A DNA stretch of 64,000 nt from contig CALCJK010000003.1 of NCBI GenBank assembly GCA_937967455.1, forward strand, positions 243,676 to 307,675, in the 5' to 3' direction. The stretch comes from an uncultured bacterium (GTDB taxonomy: Bacteria; Bacteroidota; Ignavibacteria; UBA10030; BY39). Every line of letters begins with the position of its first letter. Positions within the stretch are counted from its first letter, which is position 1. A model generated the notes under the pieces. That model worked only from the letters and a program-made list of their open reading frames with translations, did not search any database and was not told the origin of the DNA. A program made the position numbers and the translations under genes. Of the stretch, positions 28,006 to 37,010 are shown piece after piece.

Positions 28006-28908
28006 TTATTTAAAATTGTTTGAACGTCTAATATTTAAAGAAATATTTAAAAATTGTATATTATCTGATATTTCTGAGATTATTAGACCAGTTAATATCA
28101 ATCCTCCTCCGATAATTCCAACAAATCCCAAATTTTCGCCTAAAAACAAATAAGCTAAGATGGTAGCAATGACTGGTTCAATTGTGAAAATTACAGCCGC
28201 TTTTGTAGGTGTTGTTTCTTTTTGCCATTTCATTTGAAGGAAAAGTGTTAATATTGTTGCTAATAATGATAAATAAAGCAAAGAGAATATCAAATTATAG
28301 TTTGGATTAAACACAATTTTTTCAAATAGTAAAGCAAAGATTAAACTTAACAATCCATTGATTAGAATTTGGAAAAATGTAATTCTAAGTGGGTTATTTT
28401 CTTGTGTAGCAACATCTACATAAACAATGTACAACGCAAATACAATAGCACAGGATATAGTTAGCCCATCACCGAAATTAAATTCACTTCCCTTAGGAGA
28501 TGTAAGCAAATAAAGACCAAATGATACTACAAATACTCCAATTATATTGCCTATCAAAGGTGCTTTTCTTCCTAATATAAACTGAAAAAGTGGAGTAAAT
28601 ATTACAGTCATACCAGTTAAAAAAGCCGATTTAGAAGCGGTTGTATATTGCAATCCAATAGTTTGTGCAGCAAATCCTAGAAATAGTAAAATTCCTAAAA
28701 TACTCGAATGATGTAAGTCCGATAAATTAAATTCTTTAATTTTTTTAGAGAAGAAAATTAATAAAATTATTGAAGCAAAGATAAATCTTACAGCAATGAA
28801 AAATAGGGGTGATATATAATCTAGTGAACTTTTGACTATTGTGAATGTAGCTCCCCAAATAATTGTTATAGATAACAGAATAAGTTCTGCTTTTTTGTCT
28901 TTAGTCAA
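28006..28908 (-). CDS. EamA/DMT-superfamily exporter
   Basis: A 300-residue membrane protein with ten hydrophobic segments in two EamA repeats. The first repeat starts ELILLSITIIWGATFTIVKS, the second near SCAIVFALYIVYVDVATQE. KAAVIFTIEPVIATILAYLFLGE is the conserved terminal segment. Such proteins export metabolites such as amino acids; the substrate is not predictable. It is 16 bp downstream of the DUF362 gene on the same strand and converges with the transposase-like gene. Confidence 0.88.
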   Translation of the reverse strand: MTKDKKAELILLSITIIWGATFTIVKSSLDYISPLFFIAVRFIFASIILLIFFSKKIKEFNLSDLHHSSILGILLFLGFAAQTIGLQYTTASKSAFLTGMTVIFTPLFQFILGRKAPLIGNIIGVFVVSFGLYLLTSPKGSEFNFGDGLTISCAIVFALYIVYVDVATQENNPLRITFFQILINGLLSLIFALLFEKIVFNPNYNLIFSLLYLSLLATILTLFLQMKWQKETTPTKAAVIFTIEPVIATILAYLFLGENLGFVGIIGGGLILTGLIISEISDNIQFLNISLNIRRSNNFK

Positions 28909-28924
28909 AATAATTTCTTAACTT

Positions 28925-30013
28925 TTATCTATTTGAATATTCTTGGAATAGTTTTCCCCAAGCGGTTTCACTTTTCCATTTATCAAAGACCTTTTTATCA
29001 ATAAATGGCCATCTGTAATAATCATGATATAATTCCGAACCTAATACGAAAAGATAAACAAGTGGTGTGTGGAAGAATAACTTTTGTAATCCCCGAAGTG
29101 GACCAAACCACACAAATCTTCCGAATAAACTCACAGCATTATTGCCGACTTGAAATCCCCAGGATTCGTTGGAAACATCATCGCCTACAATTTCGATATC
29201 TCTTGGATCACCTATTCCTAATCCATCATTGTGTGCAATTCTAATATATGGAATACTCAAAGGTTGAAAACCCATCATTTTAGCCGAAACTGCATCAATA
29301 GCTACCTGGTCTCCACTTGCAAGTATATAGTTTTTAATTTCGGGATTCATAGTTCTGGGACCAGGACCATTACCAGCAGTTGTACCATCCATCACTGCAA
29401 AGATTCCTGTATGAATTTCCTTTTGAATTGCGAGCAGATCTACTAAGGTTTCATGAATCCAGCTATGTGTGTAATGTCTTTTTGTATTTAATAAACCACC
29501 AAATGCATTTTTCATCGCACCAGTCGTTGTTGTATAAATGTGGCACTTCATTGTTGGAAGATGAACAATGTTTTTACCTAAAAAATACTCAGGGATATAA
29601 ATCCCATGCCGATAAATTTTGTCCAAAACATGCATTTTTGCCTTTGGTGATATTTTGATCCATTTCATATCGGACTCTTTAAAATTATAGAGCACAGGAA
29701 TATTATATTTCTTAAATATTGGTCTATAATGATTTAAATCATCACCTTTAAAAGCATTTGTAACAACTGTTTTATTCTCCACACATACAATATCCTTATA
29801 TCCAGCATCTTTTAACCCAAGAATTGTGCCTTCCAATTGCCATGGCGTGGTATTTGCACCAGGAAATGGAAAATGCCAAGAAATATTATCCTTTAAAATT
29901 GTTTTTGAATTAATATCCAGATATTTTGTTACTTCAGCATTGCGCATGAGATTTTTTATATCCTCAAGCACAGTTTCTGGTTTAGTTTTAATAACTGCTA
30001 CTTTTGATTTCAT
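28925..30013 (-). CDS. DUF362 domain protein
   Basis: A 362-residue soluble protein of the DUF362 family, recognised from the segments VHLPTMKCHIYTTTTGAMKN, FGGLLNTKRHYTHSW, FAVMDGTTAGNGPGPRTMNP and DQVAIDAVSAKMMGF. The family has no settled function; some members occur with Fe-S domains, but none is present here. It lies 4 bp from the UbiA-type gene and 16 bp from the exporter gene, in a leftward run that starts with the mutase. Confidence 0.82.
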   Translation of the reverse strand: MKSKVAVIKTKPETVLEDIKNLMRNAEVTKYLDINSKTILKDNISWHFPFPGANTTPWQLEGTILGLKDAGYKDIVCVENKTVVTNAFKGDDLNHYRPIFKKYNIPVLYNFKESDMKWIKISPKAKMHVLDKIYRHGIYIPEYFLGKNIVHLPTMKCHIYTTTTGAMKNAFGGLLNTKRHYTHSWIHETLVDLLAIQKEIHTGIFAVMDGTTAGNGPGPRTMNPEIKNYILASGDQVAIDAVSAKMMGFQPLSIPYIRIAHNDGLGIGDPRDIEIVGDDVSNESWGFQVGNNAVSLFGRFVWFGPLRGLQKLFFHTPLVYLFVLGSELYHDYYRWPFIDKKVFDKWKSETAWGKLFQEYSNR

Positions 30014-30017
30014 AGAT

Positions 30018-30899
30018 TTATTTCATATAAATTATTAAACTTACAGTTAGTATCCATAATATAATATTTAAAATCATAGGTACATCCTTGAGCAAGGTAA
30101 GAGTTGGATTTCCTCCCCTCTCCAGTTTGTGTACTAAATACAAATATCTAAAAATTCCATATAAAACATAAGGAACTGTATAAATTAAATTTTTTGTTCC
30201 GAACTTCAAGACAGTTTCTTCTGAAATAGTATATAAAGCATATGACATGACAGTTGATGCCGTAACAATGCCAATCATCTGATCAAGAAACTGAGGACTA
30301 TAATGAGTCAATACAGAACGATGTATGTTAGCTTTGAGTTCAAGTGTTATTAACTCAGCTCTTCTTTTACTAAAACCTAAGAAAAGAGCGATTAAAATAG
30401 TGCATAATATTAACCATTCTGAAACAGGCACATCAATAAGTACAGCTCCTGCATAGATTCGGAGAACAAACCCAGCAGCTATAGCCATTATATCTAATAA
30501 TACAATATTTTTTAAAATGAAAGTGTAGAGCACGTTTAAAGCAATATATGCCAATAAAAATATCATAAAATATTGATTTAAAAAAAAACTTACAACTAAA
30601 GATAATACAGCAAACAAAAATGACGAAATCACTGCATATTCTTTACTAAGCTTTCCACTTGGCAATGGTCTTAAAGATTTTTCAGGATGAAGTTTATCTT
30701 TTTCAATATCAATTAAATCATTAAATATATATATAGAACTTGTTACTATCGAGAAAATAAAGAATCCCAAAATTGTATCTATTAAATTTGTTATGTTGAA
30801 TAAATGTCCAGAAAAAATTAGAGCTGCAAATATAAAAAAGTTTTTAACCCATTGATGTGGTCGCATTGATTGGAGTATATGTTTTGCTTCTTTGAGCAT
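30018..30899 (-). CDS. UbiA-superfamily prenyltransferase, DPPR-synthase-like
   Basis: A 293-residue polytopic membrane protein. The N-terminal MRPHQWVKNFFIFAALIFSG is the pattern of decaprenyl-phosphate phosphoribosyltransferase (DPPR synthase) rather than of menaquinone or heme UbiA enzymes. The first aspartate motif is NDLIDIEKDKLHPEK and a KRRAELITLE segment follows the middle loops. It would transfer a phosphoribosyl group to a polyprenyl phosphate, making a lipid-linked pentose donor. The typical partner oxidase/reductase pair (DprE1/DprE2) is not in this window. Confidence 0.78.
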   Translation of the reverse strand: MLKEAKHILQSMRPHQWVKNFFIFAALIFSGHLFNITNLIDTILGFFIFSIVTSSIYIFNDLIDIEKDKLHPEKSLRPLPSGKLSKEYAVISSFLFAVLSLVVSFFLNQYFMIFLLAYIALNVLYTFILKNIVLLDIMAIAAGFVLRIYAGAVLIDVPVSEWLILCTILIALFLGFSKRRAELITLELKANIHRSVLTHYSPQFLDQMIGIVTASTVMSYALYTISEETVLKFGTKNLIYTVPYVLYGIFRYLYLVHKLERGGNPTLTLLKDVPMILNIILWILTVSLIIYMK

Positions 30900-30902
30900 A
30901 TC

Positions 30903-32570
30903 TTAAAAAACTGCCTGTTCTTCATATACTCCAAAAACTTCTGCAAGTTTATTGCATATTTCACCCAATGTTACATATGCTCTTGTACATTCCAATAAAT
31001 AAGGCATCAAGTTTCTTCCTTCTTCTGCAGCATTTTTCAAATTACTTAATGATTGTTCGACGGTTTTATTGTCCCTTGAAGCTCTGATCTCAGCAAGCCT
31101 TTTTCTTTGGCGAACTTCGACTTCTGGTGAAATTTCCAATAAAGGAATCTCTATTTTCTCGTTTTCCTCAACAAATTCATTAACACCTACTATAATTTTT
31201 TCTTTTCTATCCAATTCCATTTGATATCTATAAGCGGCTTCGGCTATTTCTTTTTGGAAAAAACCTGCTTCAATGGCAGGTATCACACCACCCAAAGCAT
31301 CTATTTTCTCAAAATACTCTTCAGCTTCTTTCTCCATTTTTTCTGTTAATGCTTCAACGAAATAACTACCTGCAAGAGGATCAATTGTATTGGTAACACC
31401 AATTTCGTGTGCTATAATTTGTTGTGTGCGAAGTGCAATTTTAACTGCTTTTTCTGATGGCAAAGCAAGTGTTTCATCCATAGAATTTGTATGAAGTGAT
31501 TGTGTTCCACCCAAAACTCCAGCCAATGCTTCGAAAGCAGTTCTAACTATATTATTTTCGGGTTGTTGTGCAGTTAATGAACAACCAGCCGTTTGAGTAT
31601 GAAATCTTAACATCCAAGACCTTGGATTTTTTGCTTTGTATTTATTACGCATTCTTTTTGCCCAAATTCTGCGAGCAGCACGAAATTTTGCTATCTCTTC
31701 GAAAAAGTCGAGATGTGAATTAAAAAAGAAAGATATTCTTGGAGCAAAATCGTCAACATCCAATCCGCGAGCAATACCAGCTTCAACATAAGCGAAGCCA
31801 TCAGCAAGCGTAAAGGCAAGCTCCTGAACTGCTGTTGATCCGGCTTCCCTAATGTGATATCCACTAACAGAAATTGGATTCCATTGTGGTACCTCTCGAT
31901 TCAGATATTCAAACATATCTATAATAATCCTCATTGATGGATTAGGTGGAAATATCCACTCTTTTTGTGCAATATATTCTTTTAATATATCAGCCTGAAC
32001 AGTTCCTCTTAGATCTTTGAAGTTAACACCTTGTTTTTCTGCTACAATGAGATAAAATGCCATTAAAACAGCAGCTGGTGCATTTATAGTCATTGAGGTA
32101 GAAATCTTATCAAGGGGTATACCTTTGAATAGGATTTCCATATCAGCAAGTGATGATACTGATACACCACATATTCCAACTTCTCCTTCTGATTGTGGAT
32201 CATCAGCATCGCGCCCCATTAAAGTTGGTAAATCAAATGCAACTGATAATCCAGTTTGACCATGTTGTAATAAGTAATGGTATCTTTTATTTGAATCTTC
32301 TGGTGTACCAAATCCGGCAAACTGTCGCATTGTCCACAATCTACCTCTATACATTGTGGGATGAATTCCTCGAGTATATGGATATTCACCCGGGAATCCA
32401 ATTTCTGATAAATAATTTATATGTGATATATCATCAGGTGTGTATAAAGGTTCAATATGTTCACCTGAGATTGTGGTAAATTTGATAGGTCTTTTTAGTT
32501 CAGATTGAATGAATTTTTTCTTCCATTCATTTTTTGCCTTTTTTATTTCGTTTATATTATTCATACGCAA
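30903..32570 (-). CDS. mcmA1: Methylmalonyl-CoA mutase large (catalytic) subunit without B12 domain
   Basis: A 555-residue TIM-barrel acyl-CoA mutase subunit. [20 protein letters not shown] contains the substrate-binding tyrosine context of methylmalonyl-CoA mutase; [54 protein letters not shown] and [16 protein letters not shown] follow. The protein ends without the C-terminal cobalamin-binding domain (DxHxxG), so it is the large subunit of the two-part type and needs a separate small B12-binding subunit that is not in this window. It interconverts methylmalonyl-CoA and succinyl-CoA. It lies 3 bp from the UbiA-type gene. Confidence 0.87.
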   Translation of the reverse strand: MRMNNINEIKKAKNEWKKKFIQSELKRPIKFTTISGEHIEPLYTPDDISHINYLSEIGFPGEYPYTRGIHPTMYRGRLWTMRQFAGFGTPEDSNKRYHYLLQHGQTGLSVAFDLPTLMGRDADDPQSEGEVGICGVSVSSLADMEILFKGIPLDKISTSMTINAPAAVLMAFYLIVAEKQGVNFKDLRGTVQADILKEYIAQKEWIFPPNPSMRIIIDMFEYLNREVPQWNPISVSGYHIREAGSTAVQELAFTLADGFAYVEAGIARGLDVDDFAPRISFFFNSHLDFFEEIAKFRAARRIWAKRMRNKYKAKNPRSWMLRFHTQTAGCSLTAQQPENNIVRTAFEALAGVLGGTQSLHTNSMDETLALPSEKAVKIALRTQQIIAHEIGVTNTIDPLAGSYFVEALTEKMEKEAEEYFEKIDALGGVIPAIEAGFFQKEIAEAAYRYQMELDRKEKIIVGVNEFVEENEKIEIPLLEISPEVEVRQRKRLAEIRASRDNKTVEQSLSNLKNAAEEGRNLMPYLLECTRAYVTLGEICNKLAEVFGVYEEQAVF

Positions 32571-32659
32571 ATAACTCTATTTTTGATAATTTTTCTTAAA
32601 AGATAAAACATAATTTTGATTTATTCAAAAAAGTTGGATAATCTTTTATTCAGTAATTA

Positions 32660-34480
32660 TTATGTTCTTCCAAATCTACGAGAAAGTTCACTAAGCGAAA
32701 TTTTGATAATAACAGGCCTACCATGCGGACATACATAAGGCACACTTGTGAGAAAAAGTTGTTCAATTAATGCTTGCATTTCTGACTGATTTAATGAATC
32801 TCCAAATTTTATTGCAGATTTACACGCAAATGACTTTGCTAAATTTTCTCTCGGTTCTAATTTTTGTTCATTTTCATTTTCTTTGTACAAATCTACAATT
32901 TCCTGTAATATATTTTGTTCTGAACCTGGTTTTATATCTTCAGGAACAGCTTCCAATAAAACTGTGTTTTTGCCAAATATCTTTAAATGGAAACCTAATT
33001 TTTCCAGATCTGATTTCAAAAGATTAATTATCGCAAAATCACCTGCTGTAAATTCAATTGTATGTGGAAATAAAAGCTGTTGAGAACTTATAGGATATTT
33101 TGAAAAACTTGAAATAGCTTTTTCATACAAAATTCTTTCGTGAGCAGCATGTTGATCAATAATCATCATTCCTTCATCAATTGGTACCAAAATAAATTGA
33201 TTATGTAACTGATAACAGATTGGAGTCTCTGGAAAAACATCCATTATACCTAATTTTCTATTAGATTCACTTTCAACTAATTCTCCATTTGATGAAAATA
33301 TTGGTTTTAGAAACTCAATGGGATTAATTTGGGTTGAATCTTTTGATTCAAGATTTATAATTTTATTTCCATCCCAATTATTTTGTGAAGTATATTCAGG
33401 TGATTTATGAAATATTTCTTTAAATTTAATTTTTATATCGCTACCAATAGTATCCATTTTTACTGATGGGACCAAATTCTGAGATGCAAGGGCTTTTTTT
33501 GCCGAAGAATTTATTAAATAATAAACACTTCTTTCATCTTTGAATTTTACTTCTAATTTTGACGGATGTACATTAACATCTACTTTTTTGGGCTCTATTT
33601 TTAAATAAATTATAAAGAACGGATAATTACTTTTTTCTAACATATTTTCATAAGCCTGAAAAACAGCATGATTTAGATTGCGATTTACAATGTATCTTTT
33701 ATTTAAATAAATGAACTGCTCACTTCTGCTTTTTTTTGCAAAATCTGGTCTACTAACATAACCTGAAACTAACATCCCGCTTTGATCATATCGTTCTATA
33801 TCTTCTTTAATTGGTATTAAAGATTCTAAAATCTTACCGCCAAATATTTCTCCAATTCTTTCTTCAATATTCTGAGGTTTTAAATCCAGTACGATTTGAT
33901 TATCATTTATAAACAGAAAATGTAACTCAGGAAATGCTAGTGCAATTCTTACAAAGACATCAAAAATATGTTTAAATTCTATGTTATTATTTTTCAGGAA
34001 CTCTCTTCTTGCTGGAGTGTTAAAAAATATATTTTTTACACTTACAGAAGTTCCCTTTTCAAAATTTGTTTTAGTAACTTCTTTTATTGAAATGCCTTCT
34101 ATTAATACTTTTGTTGCAATATCTTCATCTTGTGTTCTGGTTATTAATTCTACCTGAGAAATTGCGGCAATAGATGCAAGGGCTTCACCTCTAAATCCTA
34201 ATGTTTCGATATTTTCCAGATCCTCAAGTGTTCGAATTTTGCTTGTTGAATGTCTTTGAAAAGCAATTATGGCGTCCTTTTCATTCATTCCACAACCATC
34301 GTCAACAAGCTGTATTAATTTTTTCCCTGCATCTTTAATGATAAGCTTGATTTTTTTTGCACCAGCATCTATTGAATTTTCAAGTAACTCTTTAACAACA
34401 GATGCTGGTCTCTGAATAACCTCTCCTGCAGCTATTTTACTTACAAGTTGCTCCGGTAAAATATTAATTTTATTTAACAT
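32660..34480 (-). CDS. mutL: DNA mismatch repair protein MutL (endonuclease type)
   Basis: A 606-residue MutL. The GHKL ATPase motifs are KIAAGEVIQRPASVVKELLE, DDGCGM and GFRGEALASIAA at the N terminus. The C-terminal dimer domain contains DQHAAHERILYE, the nuclease motif of MutL proteins in bacteria without MutH, together with ACKSAIKFGDSL and CPHGRP. It nicks the new strand during mismatch repair after MutS recognition. Its start overlaps the dipeptide epimerase stop by 11 bp. Confidence 0.95.
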   Translation of the reverse strand: MLNKINILPEQLVSKIAAGEVIQRPASVVKELLENSIDAGAKKIKLIIKDAGKKLIQLVDDGCGMNEKDAIIAFQRHSTSKIRTLEDLENIETLGFRGEALASIAAISQVELITRTQDEDIATKVLIEGISIKEVTKTNFEKGTSVSVKNIFFNTPARREFLKNNNIEFKHIFDVFVRIALAFPELHFLFINDNQIVLDLKPQNIEERIGEIFGGKILESLIPIKEDIERYDQSGMLVSGYVSRPDFAKKSRSEQFIYLNKRYIVNRNLNHAVFQAYENMLEKSNYPFFIIYLKIEPKKVDVNVHPSKLEVKFKDERSVYYLINSSAKKALASQNLVPSVKMDTIGSDIKIKFKEIFHKSPEYTSQNNWDGNKIINLESKDSTQINPIEFLKPIFSSNGELVESESNRKLGIMDVFPETPICYQLHNQFILVPIDEGMMIIDQHAAHERILYEKAISSFSKYPISSQQLLFPHTIEFTAGDFAIINLLKSDLEKLGFHLKIFGKNTVLLEAVPEDIKPGSEQNILQEIVDLYKENENEQKLEPRENLAKSFACKSAIKFGDSLNQSEMQALIEQLFLTSVPYVCPHGRPVIIKISLSELSRRFGRT

Positions 34481-35486
34481 TATTGATTTTAACTCCTATT
34501 CCAGGTTCATTGTTTAAAATTAAAACTCCATTATTGTTAATCACTCCTTGAAATGGATCATTTGAAATTAATAGGTTCCCGTCAAGGTCAATGTAATCGA
34601 CTACTGGAGCGAGTTGAGCAGCAGCAGATATTCCAATCGAGGTTTCTATCATACAACCCAACATTGTTTTTAAATTCATATGTTTCGCGAATTGCAACAT
34701 TAGATATGCATTAAATAATCCTCCACACTTGGATAATTTTATGTTTACACCATCAAAATGATCTTTGATTAAAATTAAATCTTCAAGATTTTTGCAACTT
34801 TCATCTGCAAAAATTGGTATTGTAGTTTTTTCTCTTAATTTATTATACTCATATAACTTATCTGCAGGTAACGGTTGTTCAATTAGTTCTATATTTTGAT
34901 CTTCAAGAAATTTAATTCTTTCAATTGCTAGTTCAATACTTTTCCATCCCTCATTTATATCTACACGCAAGATTTTATCCGTGCGGCGACGTATAGCTTT
35001 CATGATTTCTATATCATTATCACAGCCTAACTTTATTTTAAGAATTTTAAAATTCTCAGCATCATCTAGTTTTTTTTCTATATTTTTAATAGTATCAATT
35101 CCAATTGTATAAGAAGTATATAAATCTGTATTCTTGCTAAATCCGAAATATTTCCAAAGAGGGATATTTAAAATCTTTGTATGGAGATCGAATAGTGCAA
35201 TATCAATTGCAGATTTTGCAGCATAATTACCATTTAGTTTATTTAATTTTTCTAAATTATCATAGAGGGATTCTGAATCCAAATTAATTTTTTTAAACTC
35301 ACTTATAAATTGTATCACACTTTCACTCGATTCATTATATCTAGGACTTGGAGCAGCTTCCCCAATACCTGTATATTCATTAGTTCCAACTTTTACAATT
35401 GTCCTTCTTACTTCTCTCTTACTTTCACGTGCAGTTGTGAAGTTGGATTTTATGTTTAAAACTATTTCTTCAAAAGAAACATTCAT
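34470..35486 (-). CDS. L-Ala-D/L-Glu (dipeptide) epimerase, enolase superfamily
   Basis: A 338-residue enolase-superfamily protein. The acid/base lysines are K150/K152 (KIK) and K250 (NIKLSKCGG); metal ligands are D176 (RVDINEG), E203 (LIEQPL) and D228 (ADES). The C-terminal YIDLDGN fits the muconate-lactonizing subgroup that includes Ala-Glu epimerases. These enzymes recycle murein peptides by epimerising L-Ala-D-Glu. The exact dipeptide specificity is not certain. It lies between mutL and ftsY, 6 bp from ftsY. Confidence 0.82.
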   Translation of the reverse strand: MNVSFEEIVLNIKSNFTTARESKREVRRTIVKVGTNEYTGIGEAAPSPRYNESSESVIQFISEFKKINLDSESLYDNLEKLNKLNGNYAAKSAIDIALFDLHTKILNIPLWKYFGFSKNTDLYTSYTIGIDTIKNIEKKLDDAENFKILKIKLGCDNDIEIMKAIRRRTDKILRVDINEGWKSIELAIERIKFLEDQNIELIEQPLPADKLYEYNKLREKTTIPIFADESCKNLEDLILIKDHFDGVNIKLSKCGGLFNAYLMLQFAKHMNLKTMLGCMIETSIGISAAAQLAPVVDYIDLDGNLLISNDPFQGVINNNGVLILNNEPGIGVKINNVK

Positions 35487-35491
35487 TTTGT

Positions 35492-36448
35492 TTATATTAT
35501 ATCATTTCTTTCGAATAAAGCGTTTACAAATGCTTTTTTATTGAAAGGCTGTAAGTCATCTATATGTTCACCAACACCTATAAACCTAACAGGAATTTTA
35601 AGTTCATTACTAATTGCTATCACGATGCCACCTTTTGCAGTACCATCTAGTTTTGTGACAATTAGACCAGTAATTCCAACTGTCGAAGAAAATTGGTTAG
35701 CTTGCTGTATGGCATTCTGCCCTGTTGTTGCATCCAAAACAAGTAGAATTTCATGAGGAATTTCTGGAGATTGTTTTTGAAGTACTCTTTTAATTTTTTT
35801 TAGTTCCTCCATAAGATTTATTTTAGTATGCAATCTACCTGCCGTATCAATTAGCAAGACATCAATATTGCGTGCTTTCGCAGCCTGATACGCATCGAAT
35901 GCTACAGCCGCTGGGTCAGCTCCTTGAGTTTGTTGAATAATGTCAACACCAGCTCGCTCAGCCCAGATTTCAAGCTGTTCATTTGCTGCTGCACGAAATG
36001 TATCCGCTGCCGCAATTAATACCTTATTTCCACCACTTTTATAATTGAACGCCAATTTGGCAACCGTAGTTGTCTTTCCCACTCCGTTCACACCAACTAT
36101 CATTATTACGTACGGTTTTTTTGCAACTGATAAACTAAAATTATTTTCTTCATTCGCTTTATCATCCAACAATAATTTTTCTAATTCCTCTCTAAGAAGT
36201 CTGTCTATATCCTCTGAATTTTCATATTTTTCTTTTTTCACACGATTTTTTATGTTTTCAATAATTTTGGTTGTAGTCATTAATCCGACATCACCTAATA
36301 TTAGAATTTCCTCCAGATTTTCAAGTAATTCCTCATCGATTTTAGATTTGCTTGATATTAGGGTTTTTACTTTCGTAACTAGATTATCACGGGTTTTAGC
36401 AAGACCTTCTTTTAATTTATTAAATTTGAATTTATCAAAAAATCCCAT
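35492..36448 (-). CDS. ftsY: Signal recognition particle receptor FtsY
   Basis: A 318-residue SRP GTPase. It has the N domain, then G1 GVNGVGKTTTVAKLA, ADTFRAAANEQL, DTAGRLHTKINLM, TKLDGTAKGG and the terminal IGVGEHIDDLQPF. It docks ribosome-SRP complexes at the membrane for co-translational insertion. The A domain is short, as is usual outside enterics. An upstream in-frame ATG at 36499 lies inside pgsA; GGAG four bases before the ATG at 36448, and the family-typical MGFFDKF start, make 36448 the better choice. Confidence 0.95.
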   Translation of the reverse strand: MGFFDKFKFNKLKEGLAKTRDNLVTKVKTLISSKSKIDEELLENLEEILILGDVGLMTTTKIIENIKNRVKKEKYENSEDIDRLLREELEKLLLDDKANEENNFSLSVAKKPYVIMIVGVNGVGKTTTVAKLAFNYKSGGNKVLIAAADTFRAAANEQLEIWAERAGVDIIQQTQGADPAAVAFDAYQAAKARNIDVLLIDTAGRLHTKINLMEELKKIKRVLQKQSPEIPHEILLVLDATTGQNAIQQANQFSSTVGITGLIVTKLDGTAKGGIVIAISNELKIPVRFIGVGEHIDDLQPFNKKAFVNALFERNDII

Positions 36449-36449
36449 C

Positions 36450-37010
36450 TTACTCCTTATACACGAAAATATTAAAAAATCTAATTGCGTATTGAACAAA
36501 AGATACTATAATTAAAATACTTCCTATCCATAGAAATACATTCCTTAAAACATATTGCTGTGGATAAAATAATATAGATATTAGAAGATAGAATGCAACT
36601 ACTCCTGCTGTAACTTTTCCAAGCATATTGGACTGCGGTATAATTCTTTTTTTGTTTTTCAAATACAAACCACCCATTAGAATTATAATGTCCCTTGAAA
36701 GTAGTAGCATAAAGAAAAAGATAGGCATAAAATTTTTAATAACACATATTAATGAAACGACACCCATTAATATTTTATCTGCCAAAGGGTCAATAATTTT
36801 ACCAAGATCAGTTATTTGATTATATTTTCTAGCGAAATATCCATCCAAGCCATCTGTAATCACCGCGATAATACCAATTAATACAGCAATGTACCTTGCG
36901 GTATCAGATGACCTAAATAATAGTAATGCTATAGGTATAACAAGCATAAGTCTTAAAATGCTTAAAAAATTAGATATTAAAAATATATCTTTTTTTAATT
37001 GTGAGTTCAT
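36450..37010 (-). CDS. pgsA: CDP-diacylglycerol-glycerol-3-phosphate 3-phosphatidyltransferase
   Basis: A 186-residue membrane protein with the CDP-alcohol phosphotransferase signature DGLDGYFARKYNQITDLGKIIDPLADK split over residues in the second quarter (DG..AR...G...D...D). It makes phosphatidylglycerol phosphate, the precursor of phosphatidylglycerol. It overlaps the end of purF by 4 bp and ends one base before the ftsY start. Related enzymes of the family share the motif, but the size and hydrophobic layout fit PgsA best. Confidence 0.87.
   Translation of the reverse strand: MNSQLKKDIFLISNFLSILRLMLVIPIALLLFRSSDTARYIAVLIGIIAVITDGLDGYFARKYNQITDLGKIIDPLADKILMGVVSLICVIKNFMPIFFFMLLLSRDIIILMGGLYLKNKKRIIPQSNMLGKVTAGVVAFYLLISILFYPQQYVLRNVFLWIGSILIIVSFVQYAIRFFNIFVYKE

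Noticed and set aside
36045..36515. 156-codon open frame on the + strand
   Set aside because: Antisense shadow of ftsY with low-complexity Ser/Phe-rich translation.
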